A DNA stretch of 48,668 nucleotides from JANMEB01 sp041740495 (GCA_041740495.1 JBGSLW010000082.1:1-48668), one strand, 5' to 3'; counted from the stretch's first letter, positions 31,503-40,250 are shown. Notes: a model not told the origin generated them from the sequence alone. Translations and numbers: made by a program.

Positions 31503-31513
31503 CCCCCCCCCCC
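31503..31513 (+). repeat. Homopolymer of eleven C residues
   Basis: A run of eleven C in the leader about 27 bases before the ferredoxin ATG at 31540. Such runs are prone to slippage in replication and to sequencing error. Confidence 0.8.
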
Positions 31514-31539
31514 TGCTTCCCCTAGCCCGATTCCACCCG

Positions 31540-32763
31540 ATGCCTGCTCGACTGACCGTCGTCATCTCGCAAGGACAAAGCCAGAACCCGGTCCGCCGGC
31601 AACTGGAGGAAGACGTCGTTGCCCAGCTGATTATGGAGCCGGGCACCGATGTGGTGGTCGTCCCCAACTTGTACGACTTGACCCCTGAGAGCACCGGCCT
31701 TTTGGCCCTGCAAAGCATCTCGGGACCGATGGTGGTCTGCGCGTGGTTGTTCCCCCGGGCTGCCCATTGGATTCTGGATCGCCAGCATATTTCCGGAATC
31801 GTCGGAACGACCCTGTTGGTTGCCGCGGATGACAGCGACGACGACGAGGAAGAAGAGGACCGGGAATTCGACCCGCAGGAGGCAGCCGACGCCAAACCGC
31901 GAGTCGTCGATCAACGACCGCGTGCGGCGCGGAGTATTTATTGTCTGGATCTCCGTGTCTCCCCACGCGCCGAAGACTTCGTCGCGGAAATCCGCCGAAT
32001 CCGCCAGGAAAACAGCTTGCAGTTCGTCGGCCTCGGCCTCGGTTTGGGGTCGGCCAACGGCAACGGTCACCCGCGCCAACCAACCTCCGATCAGTTGGCT
32101 CGGTATGCCCAACCCACCAATGACACGCCGCTGCCGCTTGGCGACGCGCGCTCGGCGTCATCGTCCTGGTTGCACCCGTCGGTGCGAGACAACGGCGAGT
32201 CCCACGGTGGCGGCGGCGCCTCCATGCCAACGCCGGTTGCCGGCGCCGATTCCAGTTCCAATGCACCGGGGGACGACGCGCCGGGAACGGTGCAACGCAT
32301 CGAAGCCACTGCGGAGCGGCGTTGGTACCCGGTGATCGACTACAGCCGCTGTACGAATTGCATGGAGTGCATCGACTTCTGCTTGTTTGGCGTGTACGGC
32401 GTCGACAAGTTGGAAACGATTCTGGTCGAACAAGCGGACAACTGCCGGAAGGGATGCCCGGCTTGCAGTCGCGTCTGTCCGGAAAACGCGATTATGTTCC
32501 CGCAGCATAAGACGCCGGCCATCGCCGGTTCACCGGAGGTCGGCGCCAGCTTGAAAATCGACTTGTCCGAGCTGTTTGGGGCCCCGGAGCAGAATAAATC
32601 GGCGGCCGAAGTCGCGATCGCCGAGCGCGATGAACAGCTGGTCATGGCGGGACGCGCCGCCGTGGGCGATAGCGGTGGAAACAATCGCGCGGAGGACTCG
32701 GCCCCGCGCGACAAAGATGAACTCGATCGGCTGATCGATCAACTCGACGCGTTCGATCTGTGA
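31540..32763 (+). CDS. Protein with C-terminal 2x[4Fe-4S] ferredoxin domain
   Basis: 407 residues. The N-terminal ~120 residues form an alpha/beta domain (RLTVVISQGQSQNPVRR, VVVVPNLYDL), followed by an acidic stretch (DDSDDDEEEEDRE), another small domain (LDLRVSPRAEDFVAEI) and a low-complexity linker. The ferredoxin part has Cys271, 274, 277, 281 (CTNCMECIDFC) and Cys302, 306, 309, 313 (CRKGCPACSRVCP), so two clusters, the second with a CxxxC start. Cytoplasmic electron carrier or sensor with unknown partner. Its stop overlaps the next gene's GTG by four bases (GTGA). Confidence 0.85.
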   Translation: MPARLTVVISQGQSQNPVRRQLEEDVVAQLIMEPGTDVVVVPNLYDLTPESTGLLALQSISGPMVVCAWLFPRAAHWILDRQHISGIVGTTLLVAADDSDDDEEEEDREFDPQEAADAKPRVVDQRPRAARSIYCLDLRVSPRAEDFVAEIRRIRQENSLQFVGLGLGLGSANGNGHPRQPTSDQLARYAQPTNDTPLPLGDARSASSSWLHPSVRDNGESHGGGGASMPTPVAGADSSSNAPGDDAPGTVQRIEATAERRWYPVIDYSRCTNCMECIDFCLFGVYGVDKLETILVEQADNCRKGCPACSRVCPENAIMFPQHKTPAIAGSPEVGASLKIDLSELFGAPEQNKSAAEVAIAERDEQLVMAGRAAVGDSGGNNRAEDSAPRDKDELDRLIDQLDAFDL

Positions 32764-33743
32764 TTCGTACTCTCTGCGTCCTGCTGGCACTCTTGACGAT
32801 TCCGCTCCCCCGCGGCTGCGCACAAGACGAGGTGCACCTGCGAAACGCCGACAATGCCCCGATGGTGCGGACCGGTCTGATCATCCGCTACGACGCGGAA
32901 GAATTGGTCTTGCGCAGCGGAGACCGCGAACAGACCTTTCCGAGTGATCGTGTGTCTGGCGTCGTTTCCCCTTGGGACCGTTTGGCACTGCCCGCCGAAC
33001 AGCTTTTTCAGGAACGCCAATTTGAATCCGCTTACGCAGAATTTGGGAAAGGGAACGAGGCAACCACGCCAGCCTGGTTCCGCCAGAGGCTTTTGGCGGG
33101 ACGCGTCCGAGCCGCCCGCGAAATGGGCTCCTGGTTCCAGGCGGCGACCGCCTTCGCGGAGCTGCTCCAGTCCGATCCCAAGTCTCGATTCGCATCCACA
33201 CTACCCCTGGCCTGGTCGCCGGGCCGGCCCGATCCTCTGCTGGAACGACAGATCGAACCGCTTCTGAAGAGCAAACAACCCATCTACCAATTGCTCGGCG
33301 CCAGCCACGGTCTGGCCGGCCGCCAACGCGAGAGCGCCGTCGCGACGCTGAGGCAATTGGAGCGCGATATCGACCCCGTCATCGCCCGATTGGCGGAATG
33401 CCAATTGTGGCGTTTGGAGACTCAACCCCCGGCCGCCAGCGTGCTTGAGGAACGAGAACAAAAAATTCGCCAGTTGCCCGAGCCCTGGCAAGCGGGGCCT
33501 TGGTGGCTGGTGGGCAACCAATGGGCAACGCACGATCCCGAACGCAGTGCCCTGGCCTTGATGCGAATCCCAATTCTTTATCCCGATCAGTTCCAGTTGA
33601 GCGCACGCGCGCTGTTGGCGGCCGGTGATCGATTACAGCAATTGGGCCGGACCGATGAGGCCAACACGTTATGGCAAGAATTGGTCGATCGCCACGAAGG
33701 GACTCCGGAAGCCCGCGCCGCCCGCGAGCGATTCGCGCGCTAA
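32760..33743 (+). CDS. Exported TPR-like repeat protein
   Basis: 327 residues with a GTG start overlapping the upstream stop. Signal sequence RTLCVLLALLTIPLPRGCAQ; the Cys gives a possible but weak lipobox. After a small beta region (GLIIRYDAEELVLRSGDREQTFP) the rest is a series of helical pairs like FQERQFESAYAEFGKG, AREMGSWFQAATAFAELLQSDP and GRTDEANTLWQELVDRH, that is, TPR-type repeats. Probably a periplasmic scaffold. It is followed by exbB and two exbD genes at 119, 6 and -4 bases, the common planctomycete arrangement of a TPR protein with a Tol/Exb motor. Confidence 0.8.
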   Translation: MIRTLCVLLALLTIPLPRGCAQDEVHLRNADNAPMVRTGLIIRYDAEELVLRSGDREQTFPSDRVSGVVSPWDRLALPAEQLFQERQFESAYAEFGKGNEATTPAWFRQRLLAGRVRAAREMGSWFQAATAFAELLQSDPKSRFASTLPLAWSPGRPDPLLERQIEPLLKSKQPIYQLLGASHGLAGRQRESAVATLRQLERDIDPVIARLAECQLWRLETQPPAASVLEEREQKIRQLPEPWQAGPWWLVGNQWATHDPERSALALMRIPILYPDQFQLSARALLAAGDRLQQLGRTDEANTLWQELVDRHEGTPEARAARERFAR

Positions 33744-33862
33744 CCGCGCCGGCGCTTCGCCAACCCGGATTGCCGGCCGCGCCTTTGGCTACGATCATGA
33801 TACGGATCACCTGGTAAGGGGCCAGGGCCCGGGGGCCAGGCAATCGAAGCTTAGGAGCAGGC

Positions 33863-34504
33863 ATGGACTTTCTCAAGATCCTTTTTGCCGGCGGCTGGAT
33901 CGGCGTGGCGATCATGCTGCTGCTGATCGCCCTGTCGCTGACCACCGTCTATCTGGTCGCCGAGCATCTCCTCACGGTCCGCCGCCGCGATTTGCTGCCG
34001 GATGGCTTGGGTGATCGCGTTCGCGAAGCGCTGGTCCAAGGCAATCTGGCGGAGGCGCGGCAAATTTGTAGTCAACAACCGAGCTTCCTCTCGTTCGTCT
34101 TGATGCACGGCATGTCGGAGTTGGAATTCGGCTGGTCCGCCGTGGAAAAAACGTTGGAAGAGGCGATTCAGGAACAGGCCGCTCGGCAGTTCCGCCGGAT
34201 CGAGTACCTCTCGGTGATCGGCAATATCGCCCCCATGGTCGGGCTGCTGGGAACCGTCACCGGGATGCTGATGACGTTTCAACAGGTCGCCGTATCGCAA
34301 GGGACCGCGGGGGCGCCGCAACTGGCCGAGGGAATCTACCAGGCTTTGGTCACCACCGTTGCCGGACTGATCATTGCGATCCCCGCGATTGGCGCCTTTT
34401 CCATTTTCCGCAATCGGATCGATCAGCTGGTGGCCGAGATCGCCTACACAGCGCAGCATGTGTTTTCGCCGCTGCGCCGCCGAAAAACCAACGCCAAGGC
34501 GTGA
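33863..34504 (+). CDS. ExbB/TolQ family proton channel
   Basis: 213 residues, three membrane helices: GGWIGVAIMLLLIALSLTTVYLVAEHLL at the start, IGNIAPMVGLLGTVTGMLMTF in the middle and LVTTVAGLIIAIPAIGAFSIF near 165. The GLLGTVTGM and ALVTTVAGLIIAIP patterns are diagnostic. Forms the proton-driven inner-membrane motor with ExbD proteins. The start ATG at 33863 is preceded by AGGAGCAGGC. Followed by exbD genes six bases away. The 119-base gap before it could hold a further promoter. Confidence 0.93.
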   Translation: MDFLKILFAGGWIGVAIMLLLIALSLTTVYLVAEHLLTVRRRDLLPDGLGDRVREALVQGNLAEARQICSQQPSFLSFVLMHGMSELEFGWSAVEKTLEEAIQEQAARQFRRIEYLSVIGNIAPMVGLLGTVTGMLMTFQQVAVSQGTAGAPQLAEGIYQALVTTVAGLIIAIPAIGAFSIFRNRIDQLVAEIAYTAQHVFSPLRRRKTNAKA

Positions 34505-34510
34505 CTTGCC

Positions 34511-34939
34511 ATGCGAATCCCCAACTTTCCTCGCGCGACGCGCTCCGGGATCAACATGACGCCGATGATCGACGTCGTGTTCTTGTTGATTATCTTTTTT
34601 CTGGTCTCCAGCCATTTGGCTCGACAAGAAGCCACGCTCCCGGTCGAGCTTCCCCGGGCCGCCAGTGGCGAACACGACCTTCCCAGCGAACTGCCGCGAG
34701 TGACGCTGACTGTTCAAGCCGATGGCAGCTACTGGTTGGCCGGTCAATCCCTCGTACCCTCGGCGCTGCGTGCACGACTCCGCCAGGCCTTGCAAACTCA
34801 CGGGACCGACCTGGAGTTTCGCGTGCGTGCCAGTCGCGATGTTCCCTACCGGTCGGTCGAGCCCGTGATGGCGGCGGCTGCGGAAACCGGCATCTGGAAC
34901 TTGACGTTCGCCGTGCTGGAGGGGAAGGAGCGCCCATGA
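34511..34939 (+). CDS. ExbD/TolR family protein 1
   Basis: 142 residues. Single membrane helix with INMTPMIDVVFLLIIFFLVS; the Asp in MIDVVF is the proton-carrying residue. The periplasmic domain ends in FRVRASRDVPYRSVEPVMAAAAETGIWNLTFAV, the usual ExbD fold. Partner of ExbB. Its stop overlaps the second exbD by four bases (ATGA). Confidence 0.93.
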   Translation: MRIPNFPRATRSGINMTPMIDVVFLLIIFFLVSSHLARQEATLPVELPRAASGEHDLPSELPRVTLTVQADGSYWLAGQSLVPSALRARLRQALQTHGTDLEFRVRASRDVPYRSVEPVMAAAAETGIWNLTFAVLEGKERP

Positions 34940-35400
34940 AACGGAAATTTCATGTCGAGCGCGGCGGAGCGGACTTCGGTTCGTCGATGACTCCCATGAT
35001 CGATGTCGTGTTCTTGCTCCTGGTGTTCTTTGTCTGGACCTACAGTTCCCAGGCCGTGGAATTGCTGCTCCCCAGCCGCCTGGCGAGCCCTCAGGGGGAT
35101 CAACATCGCCAAGACCCGCTGCCACTCCCCCAGGAGGACTTCGACCAACTGGTGATCCGCATCACTTGGACCGGTGACCAGCCGCATTGGTCACTCAACA
35201 ACACCGATCTGCCCAATCTGGCGGACTTGCGGAATAGACTGGAGACGATCCATGGGATTTTCGCCGAGTCGCGAGTGATCATCGATCCGTCCCCCGATGT
35301 TCCCTTAGGACACGTGATCGAAGTCTTCGACATCACCCGAATGGTCGGCTTCGGCAAAGTCTCGTTGGCGGCTCGCAGCGATTCGCGCCGACAGAATTAA
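34936..35400 (+). CDS. ExbD/TolR family protein 2
   Basis: 154 residues. SSMTPMIDVVFLLLVFFVWTYS carries the same Asp as the first ExbD, followed by VELLLPSRLASPQGD and a periplasmic ExbD domain with RVIIDPSPDVPLGHVIEVFDITRMVGFGKVSLA. The ATG overlaps the first exbD stop, and GGGGAAGGAGC precedes it. Two different ExbDs with one ExbB suggest a hetero-oligomeric stator, common in Planctomycetes. Last gene of the ferredoxin-TPR-exbB-exbD-exbD operon; a palindrome-bearing gap follows. Confidence 0.92.
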   Translation: MKRKFHVERGGADFGSSMTPMIDVVFLLLVFFVWTYSSQAVELLLPSRLASPQGDQHRQDPLPLPQEDFDQLVIRITWTGDQPHWSLNNTDLPNLADLRNRLETIHGIFAESRVIIDPSPDVPLGHVIEVFDITRMVGFGKVSLAARSDSRRQN

Positions 35401-35439
35401 AGCCTCAGTTCCATTCGGTGATTCGCCGGATCGATCTCG

Positions 35440-35475
35440 GGGACCGGTTTTCAGTAGGTGTACATGTGTACAGTA
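35440..35475. repeat. Relative of the 27305 palindrome element
   Basis: GGGACCGGTTTTCAGTAGGT then GTACATGTGTACAGT. It matches the flank GGGACCG and the TAGGTGTAC core of 27291-27328, but the palindrome is imperfect. It lies between convergent genes (exbD2 and the cytochrome c-type gene). Confidence 0.6.
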
Positions 35476-35545
35476 ATCGCGCCGTGGAGTGGCCTGCGGA
35501 GCGGCAGAGAGATCTACCCCGTCAATGACGCCGTCCGCACCAGGA

Positions 35546-37066
35546 TCACTCCCCCCCGTCTGCGGTTGGCTCCGCCGGAGCATACTCCGGGATCCCCAGC
35601 AATCCAGGGTCCTGAGTATTCTCCCCCTCAATCTCGGGGATAGGGCGAAAGTCAAACCACTCGTCGTGGGTCAACCCCTCATCGCGCGGCGGTAGGACAC
35701 CAAAAGGAAGCGCCAACGCCCCCATCCACAGTTCGGATTCGGGCGAAACCAAGTCGCCAGCGGCGCGAATGTCGTACCGGATTCCGAAATGGAACTTGGC
35801 GTCGGTGGTCTTCTCTGCCTCTCGCGACTTGTAGACGTACACCACGCCCGACAGGCGATGCTGGGGCGCCTGGAGCAAATCTCCCAGCGGATAGAAGGCG
35901 CGCCATGTATCGCCCGGCTTAATGGTCTCCAGCCGCACTGGCTTGTCGGCGGCCACGAGCCCCTGGGCCGAATAAAACTGGCGGCTGAGATAAACCGTCT
36001 CCATAATGCGCTGCGTGAACAGTTGCGGCGTCGCACTGGGGGCGCGTTGGATCTCCAGTCCGATCCAGAGTTCACCGGAGTCCAGTTGACTCCCCCACCG
36101 CAGTTCGCGCCGGTCGGCGTCCGCCAGCCACACCCGCATCTCCGCCGTGCGATAGAATCCCCCGTTGAATAGCCGCGGGTCGCGCTCGTCATTGCCGCGG
36201 TAGTACACTCCCCCCAATCGGCGAGGGTGTTTGGGACGATGCGGCATCGGTCCGCCCAATTCGCTGCGGGCAGGTGGTGGTTCGGCTGGCGACTTGGCAT
36301 TCTCCAACGTCCGACGAAGTTGTTCCACCTGCACCCGGGCCGCCGACCATTGGCTCCGATCCCGCAGCCAAAGCCCGGCCAACAAGAACATCGCGACGAC
36401 TGCGAGATAGCTCCATCGGCTCACGGACAGGGGACTTCGCGTTGCATTTTCGGGAGCGCGCAGCGGTTGACGCCCGTTCTTCCGTCGGCGCTTTCTCTCA
36501 AGCCACCACACTGCGATAAGGCAGATGACGAGCGGTAAGAACAACGGACGGAGCGGCTTGGTCGCCTGGTCCAACCGATCCAGGAGGTTCTGGGATCTCG
36601 GCGAAGTGCTTCGGTCACCCGCATCGCGTGAGGTTTGTGTGGCGGCGTCGGCGGAGTCTGTGGCCGCCGGCCAGAATCCGCCGCCCGCGATCCAACGACG
36701 AATCGACTCGATCTGCGAAGCGTCCAGCGGCGGCGCATCCCGCGGCATGCGATAGTTCGGGTCGTCCGAGCTGACTCGCAAAAAAAGTTCGCTCTCCTCC
36801 GGCGTCGAGGCGATAACCGGGCTCCCCGAGTGCCCCCCCCGCAATACATGTTCGAGCCCATCCAGACGCAACTCGCCCGATTGCTTTGCCGCCCCATGGC
36901 ACGCGATACAGTGCTCTTCGAGAATTCTCTGCACAGGACCCGACAGCGCTTCGGCATCCCGTGGCGGCAGTGAGGGAGTCTGTGATGCCGCGGCCACGGC
37001 CCATAGGCCGACCCATAGACAGACGATTCCCTCCGGCCACCACCGCCGCGATGTATTCCGTTGCAT
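35546..37066 (-). CDS. Planctomycete-type cytochrome c domain membrane protein
   Basis: 506 residues. After a signal sequence, a c-type heme site CIACH (Cys53, Cys56, His57) sits in the PSCyt1-like context VQRILEEHCIACHG...SGELRLDGLEHVLRGG. Its Met ligand is probably in NYRMPRDAPPLD. Two membrane helices follow (LFLPLVICLIAVWWL ~180 and LAVVAMFLLAGLWL ~215). The C-terminal ~260 residues form an uncharacterised domain (GELWIGLEIQRAPSATPQ; LSGVVYVYKSREAEK). Unlike most PSCyt1 proteins it lacks the DUF1549/DUF1553 domains. The ATG at 37066 is preferred over TTG 37078. Divergent from the DUF1080 gene. Confidence 0.78.
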   Translation of the reverse strand: MQRNTSRRWWPEGIVCLWVGLWAVAAASQTPSLPPRDAEALSGPVQRILEEHCIACHGAAKQSGELRLDGLEHVLRGGHSGSPVIASTPEESELFLRVSSDDPNYRMPRDAPPLDASQIESIRRWIAGGGFWPAATDSADAATQTSRDAGDRSTSPRSQNLLDRLDQATKPLRPLFLPLVICLIAVWWLERKRRRKNGRQPLRAPENATRSPLSVSRWSYLAVVAMFLLAGLWLRDRSQWSAARVQVEQLRRTLENAKSPAEPPPARSELGGPMPHRPKHPRRLGGVYYRGNDERDPRLFNGGFYRTAEMRVWLADADRRELRWGSQLDSGELWIGLEIQRAPSATPQLFTQRIMETVYLSRQFYSAQGLVAADKPVRLETIKPGDTWRAFYPLGDLLQAPQHRLSGVVYVYKSREAEKTTDAKFHFGIRYDIRAAGDLVSPESELWMGALALPFGVLPPRDEGLTHDEWFDFRPIPEIEGENTQDPGLLGIPEYAPAEPTADGGE

Positions 37067-37198
37067 GCCCCAAGCCAAAAATCCACCCTCCCCTGCCCGC
37101 CCCCATTATAGAAATCAAATTCTCAGGCAGCGCGATCCGGGCTCGAAAATTCGTGGTACCATAAATGCCAACTTAACTTCCATAAGAGGGTTGCCACG

Positions 37199-37939
37199 AT
37201 GTTGCGTTGCTTGCTGATCGGCGTTTTGACATGCGGTTTGTGCTGGAGCGGACTCGCCCTGCCCCTGCCCCTGCCCCAGGCCACGGCCCAACAAAAGACC
37301 GATGCGGCCAAGGCCACTCCGGTCGCGGACGAGTCGCTCTTCGACGGCAAGTCGCTGCAAGGCTGGCGGGGAGACACCACCATTTGGACCGTGCAAGACG
37401 GGGCGATCACGGGAACCAACTCCGCCGAAAAGCCGATCAAGGACAATAGCTTTTTGATTTGGGATGGCGAGTTGGGCGATTTCGAACTGCGGTTGAAATT
37501 CCGCATCGAGGGAGGAAACTCCGGGATCCAGTTCCGCAGCCAGGACTTGGGCGAGTTCCACGTCGGCGGCTATCAGGCCGATATCGACTCGGCCGATACC
37601 TACATCGGCATCCTCTACGATGAACGCGGTCGTGGAATCCTGGCCGGCCGCGGCGAGAAAGTCGAAATCGATTCCGACGGCGAACGCAACGTGGTCGGTC
37701 AGACCTGCGACCCCAAGAAGTTTCTGGAAAGCTACAAGGCGACCGAGTGGAATGAGTACATCGTCCGGGCGGAGGGAAACCACATCACGCAAACGGTCAA
37801 CGGAATTGTCACCGTCGATATCGTCGATGCGGCCCCCGACGGAGAAGCGAAGGGAATCCTTGCCCTGCAAGTCCACTCCGGGCCGCCGATGAAAGTCCAG
37901 TTCAAGGACATCGCGCTAGAACGCCTGAACGAAAAGTAA
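37199..37939 (+). CDS. DUF1080 (3-keto-disaccharide hydrolase-like) secreted protein
   Basis: 246 residues. Signal peptide, then a concanavalin-like beta-sandwich: SLFDGKSLQGWRG, WTVQDGAITGTN, GDFELRLKFRIEGGNSGIQFRSQ, EFHVGGYQADID and, near the end, ALQVHSGPPMKVQFKDIALERL. These are the classic DUF1080 marks; some members hydrolyse 3-keto-glycosides. Exported to the periplasm or outside. A CTGCCC hexamer occurs as a short tandem repeat at the signal-peptide end (37259-37277). It shares a 132-base divergent promoter gap with the cytochrome c-type gene; both kinds of protein are frequent in planctomycete carbohydrate regions. Confidence 0.92.
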   Translation: MLRCLLIGVLTCGLCWSGLALPLPLPQATAQQKTDAAKATPVADESLFDGKSLQGWRGDTTIWTVQDGAITGTNSAEKPIKDNSFLIWDGELGDFELRLKFRIEGGNSGIQFRSQDLGEFHVGGYQADIDSADTYIGILYDERGRGILAGRGEKVEIDSDGERNVVGQTCDPKKFLESYKATEWNEYIVRAEGNHITQTVNGIVTVDIVDAAPDGEAKGILALQVHSGPPMKVQFKDIALERLNEK

Positions 37940-38044
37940 GCGATCCCCGACCCCATTCAGTCGCCCGCTCAAATGCCGGGCGCTCGCCGTACGGATCGTT
38001 ATGTTGTTTGCGACAACGCCCATGGTCCCAACGCTAATTCATCC

Positions 38045-38083
38045 AATGCCGCTCGCTTGCCGAGCGGATCGTTACGCTTCCAG
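38045..38083 (+). repeat. Dispersed 39-bp repeat, plus-strand copy
   Basis: Begins AATGCCGCTCGCTTGCCGAG and ends ATCGTTACGCTTCCAG. It contains the small stem GCTCG-CTTGC-CGAGC. It matches the reverse of 26930-26968; 37972-38002 is a weaker third copy. Confidence 0.8.
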
Positions 38084-38330
38084 CAGATAACTTGCGCCTT
38101 CATAAGTAATTTCACCCTCCCGCGGATGGTGATGATTCCCCTAAGCCCGCGGGAGGGTCGGACGCACGATGCGGCCGGGGAGGGAAGACAATCCTGGAAA
38201 GACATTCCGGGCAGCAGGGGTACCTTCCCAGGAATCCTTTCCATATTGAACAGGAGGAAACAGAGGTAACGGAGACCGGCGGTTTCCTCTACTGCCTCCC
38301 GTGGAACGCGGAATCCCGGAAGAAAATCCC

Positions 38331-38401
38331 GGAAGGGTTACCGGATTTTTGGTTGAGCCAATTGATGAGATCCGGACGAGCAGAAGTCCGGTAACCCTTC
38401 C
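38331..38401. repeat. 15-base perfect inverted repeat
   Basis: GGAAGGGTTACCGGA at 38331-38345 and its exact reverse complement at 38387-38401, 41 bases apart, with further smaller pairings inside. May form a stem that ends the sulfatase transcript, whose stop is at 38535. Confidence 0.7.
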
Positions 38402-38534
38402 CCCGCGCTTCGTTCCCGCGCTTCCTCCCCCGCGCTTCCTCTGTCTCCATGCTTCCCCCGTGTGTACGGCCGGGACTGGGAGGGAAAAATGCGGGCGGCC
38501 CGCAGCGGACCGCCCGCCTCAACGTATCGTACCT

Positions 38535-40250
38535 CTATTGACTCGGGTTGCGGTGACCCATTTCCCGGACCTGCTGCAGCACTTGTTCGAGGTTATAACT
38601 CGCAGCTTGCTGGAGGGGTGGGAAATCGACGTAAGACATTAACTCTTTCTCCCACAGCATTTGGCCGATCGGCAGCAGGTTCCAATCATAGAGATAAGCC
38701 GAGCTTGGGGCCGCAAGAGCGCCGCCGATTGACGTCACGGATTTCTGGTCTTCCCCTACACATTGCTCGAATGGATCGCGCAAGATGTTTTGGACCTGGG
38801 TCCAATGATAGGGGATCGGAGGCCCCAGCGCCGCGGCACCACTCGAGCCCATCATCGTGTAATAGAACTTCCAGTTCTTGTAACGTACGGCCGATGGGAT
38901 GTGGCCTTGGTAGTAAAAGAAGACTTCGCGCGCCGATTTCTCAGATTTCCCGGCGAGATAATCCAGCTGATTAAAGCCGTCGAGTTTGGTCTTGAGGATG
39001 CCAGGGTATTTTCCTGCCATGATCTGCTCGTTGAGGGCGTTCCCTTTGGGGCCGCCGGCGATTTCGACCAACGTCGGCAGCCAGTCCAATCCAGAAAACA
39101 TCTGGTTGTAAATCGTCCCCGGCTTGATGACTTTCGGCCAACGGATCACGCAGGGCGCTCGCATCCCGCCCTCCCAAGTCGTCAGCTTCATGCCTTTGAA
39201 TGGCGTGATGCCGCCGTCGGGAAAAGTTTGAGTCTCGGCGCCATTGTCGGTGGTGAATACGACGATCGTGTTGTCCAACTCACCCATGTCTTCGAGTTTC
39301 TTGAGCACGTTGCCGATGTTGTCGTCCATCTGCTTCATGGCGGCTTCTTGGATCCCCCAGTCTTTGCCCCCGCGAGTTCCGAGCATCGCTTCATATTTCG
39401 GTGGTAGCATCGTCGTGATGTGCATCCGCGCCGGATTGTACCAGCAGAAGAAGGGCTTTCCCGATTTCTCCGGATCGTTGCGATCGAGCCAGTCGATCGC
39501 GTGCGACGAGATTTCCTCATCAACGGTCTTGGACCGCTCCAAGGTAAGCGGGCCTTCGTCCGTTCCCACCTGGGACTTTGCCGTTCCATCCGGAGATTTC
39601 ATCCACAGGACGGGTCGTGGCGCCGCCATGCATAAGCCGTCTTTCGGGTCGATTGCGCCAGGCGGATCCGGGATCCCGGGAATGGGCGCCATCTTCATTG
39701 GCGGCACGACGGCCTGATCGCTCGGACTCTCATTGATGTCCGGAAAGCTGACTTGCTGCATCGCGTCCAAGTGATAGAGGTAACCCCAAAACTCCTGAAA
39801 CCCGTGTGCGGTCGGCAGGGAGTCCGGGTGGTCGCCCAAGTGATTCTTGCCGAACTGTCCGGTCGCGTAGCCTTGGTCCAACAAGAACTTAGCCAGCGAC
39901 GGCGTTCCGGGACGCAGGTAGGAAATGGCACCCGGCAACTGCGGCAGCAGCATTCCAGCGCGGTACGGATGCATGCCGGTGAGGAAAGAACAGCGACCCG
40001 CCGTGCAACTCGACTCCGCGTAGTAATGCATGAAAATGCCACCCTCGCGAGCGAGCCGATCGATATTCGGCGTCTCTCCGACCATCAGCCCGCGATGATA
40101 GCAGCCCGGCTGCATCCAGCCGATGTCATCGCCCATGATGAACAGAATGTTTGGTCTCTTCTCCTGCGCAACCGTAGGTCCAGGCGTCACGAGGAGCGCG
40201 CCGATTGTCAGCAGCAACACCAGGCTGCGTTTACAAAGTGTTCGACTCAT
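38535..40250 (-). CDS. Secreted sulfatase (formylglycine-dependent)
   Basis: 571 residues. Signal peptide (VLLLTIGALLVTPGPTVAQ), then NILFIMGDDIGW with the Ca2+ Asp41-Asp42. The catalytic Cys82 is in CTAGR, a C/S-x-P/A-x-R maturation motif in which Cys becomes formylglycine. Also typical are GKNHLGDHPDSLPTAHGF, FFCWYNPARMH, VVFTTDNGAE and WEGGMRAPCVIRWP. Releases sulfate from a sulfated ester, probably from polysaccharide, after export. AAGGAGA lies eight bases before the ATG at 40250. A 481-base gap upstream should hold its promoter. Neighbours are not a polysaccharide-utilisation cluster, so the substrate is unknown. Confidence 0.95.
   Translation of the reverse strand: MSRTLCKRSLVLLLTIGALLVTPGPTVAQEKRPNILFIMGDDIGWMQPGCYHRGLMVGETPNIDRLAREGGIFMHYYAESSCTAGRCSFLTGMHPYRAGMLLPQLPGAISYLRPGTPSLAKFLLDQGYATGQFGKNHLGDHPDSLPTAHGFQEFWGYLYHLDAMQQVSFPDINESPSDQAVVPPMKMAPIPGIPDPPGAIDPKDGLCMAAPRPVLWMKSPDGTAKSQVGTDEGPLTLERSKTVDEEISSHAIDWLDRNDPEKSGKPFFCWYNPARMHITTMLPPKYEAMLGTRGGKDWGIQEAAMKQMDDNIGNVLKKLEDMGELDNTIVVFTTDNGAETQTFPDGGITPFKGMKLTTWEGGMRAPCVIRWPKVIKPGTIYNQMFSGLDWLPTLVEIAGGPKGNALNEQIMAGKYPGILKTKLDGFNQLDYLAGKSEKSAREVFFYYQGHIPSAVRYKNWKFYYTMMGSSGAAALGPPIPYHWTQVQNILRDPFEQCVGEDQKSVTSIGGALAAPSSAYLYDWNLLPIGQMLWEKELMSYVDFPPLQQAASYNLEQVLQQVREMGHRNPSQ

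Larger units (their letters stand above)
37940..38534. other. Hairpin-rich gene-free region between convergent genes
   Basis: It contains a diverged and a good copy of the 39-bp repeat (37972-38002 and 38045-38083), a hairpin GAGGAAAC/GTTTCCTC (38254-38289), a perfect 15-base inverted repeat (38331-38345 and 38387-38401) and three tandem CCCGCGCTTC units (38402-38440). It ends the DUF1080 and sulfatase transcripts from opposite sides. Confidence 0.75.
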
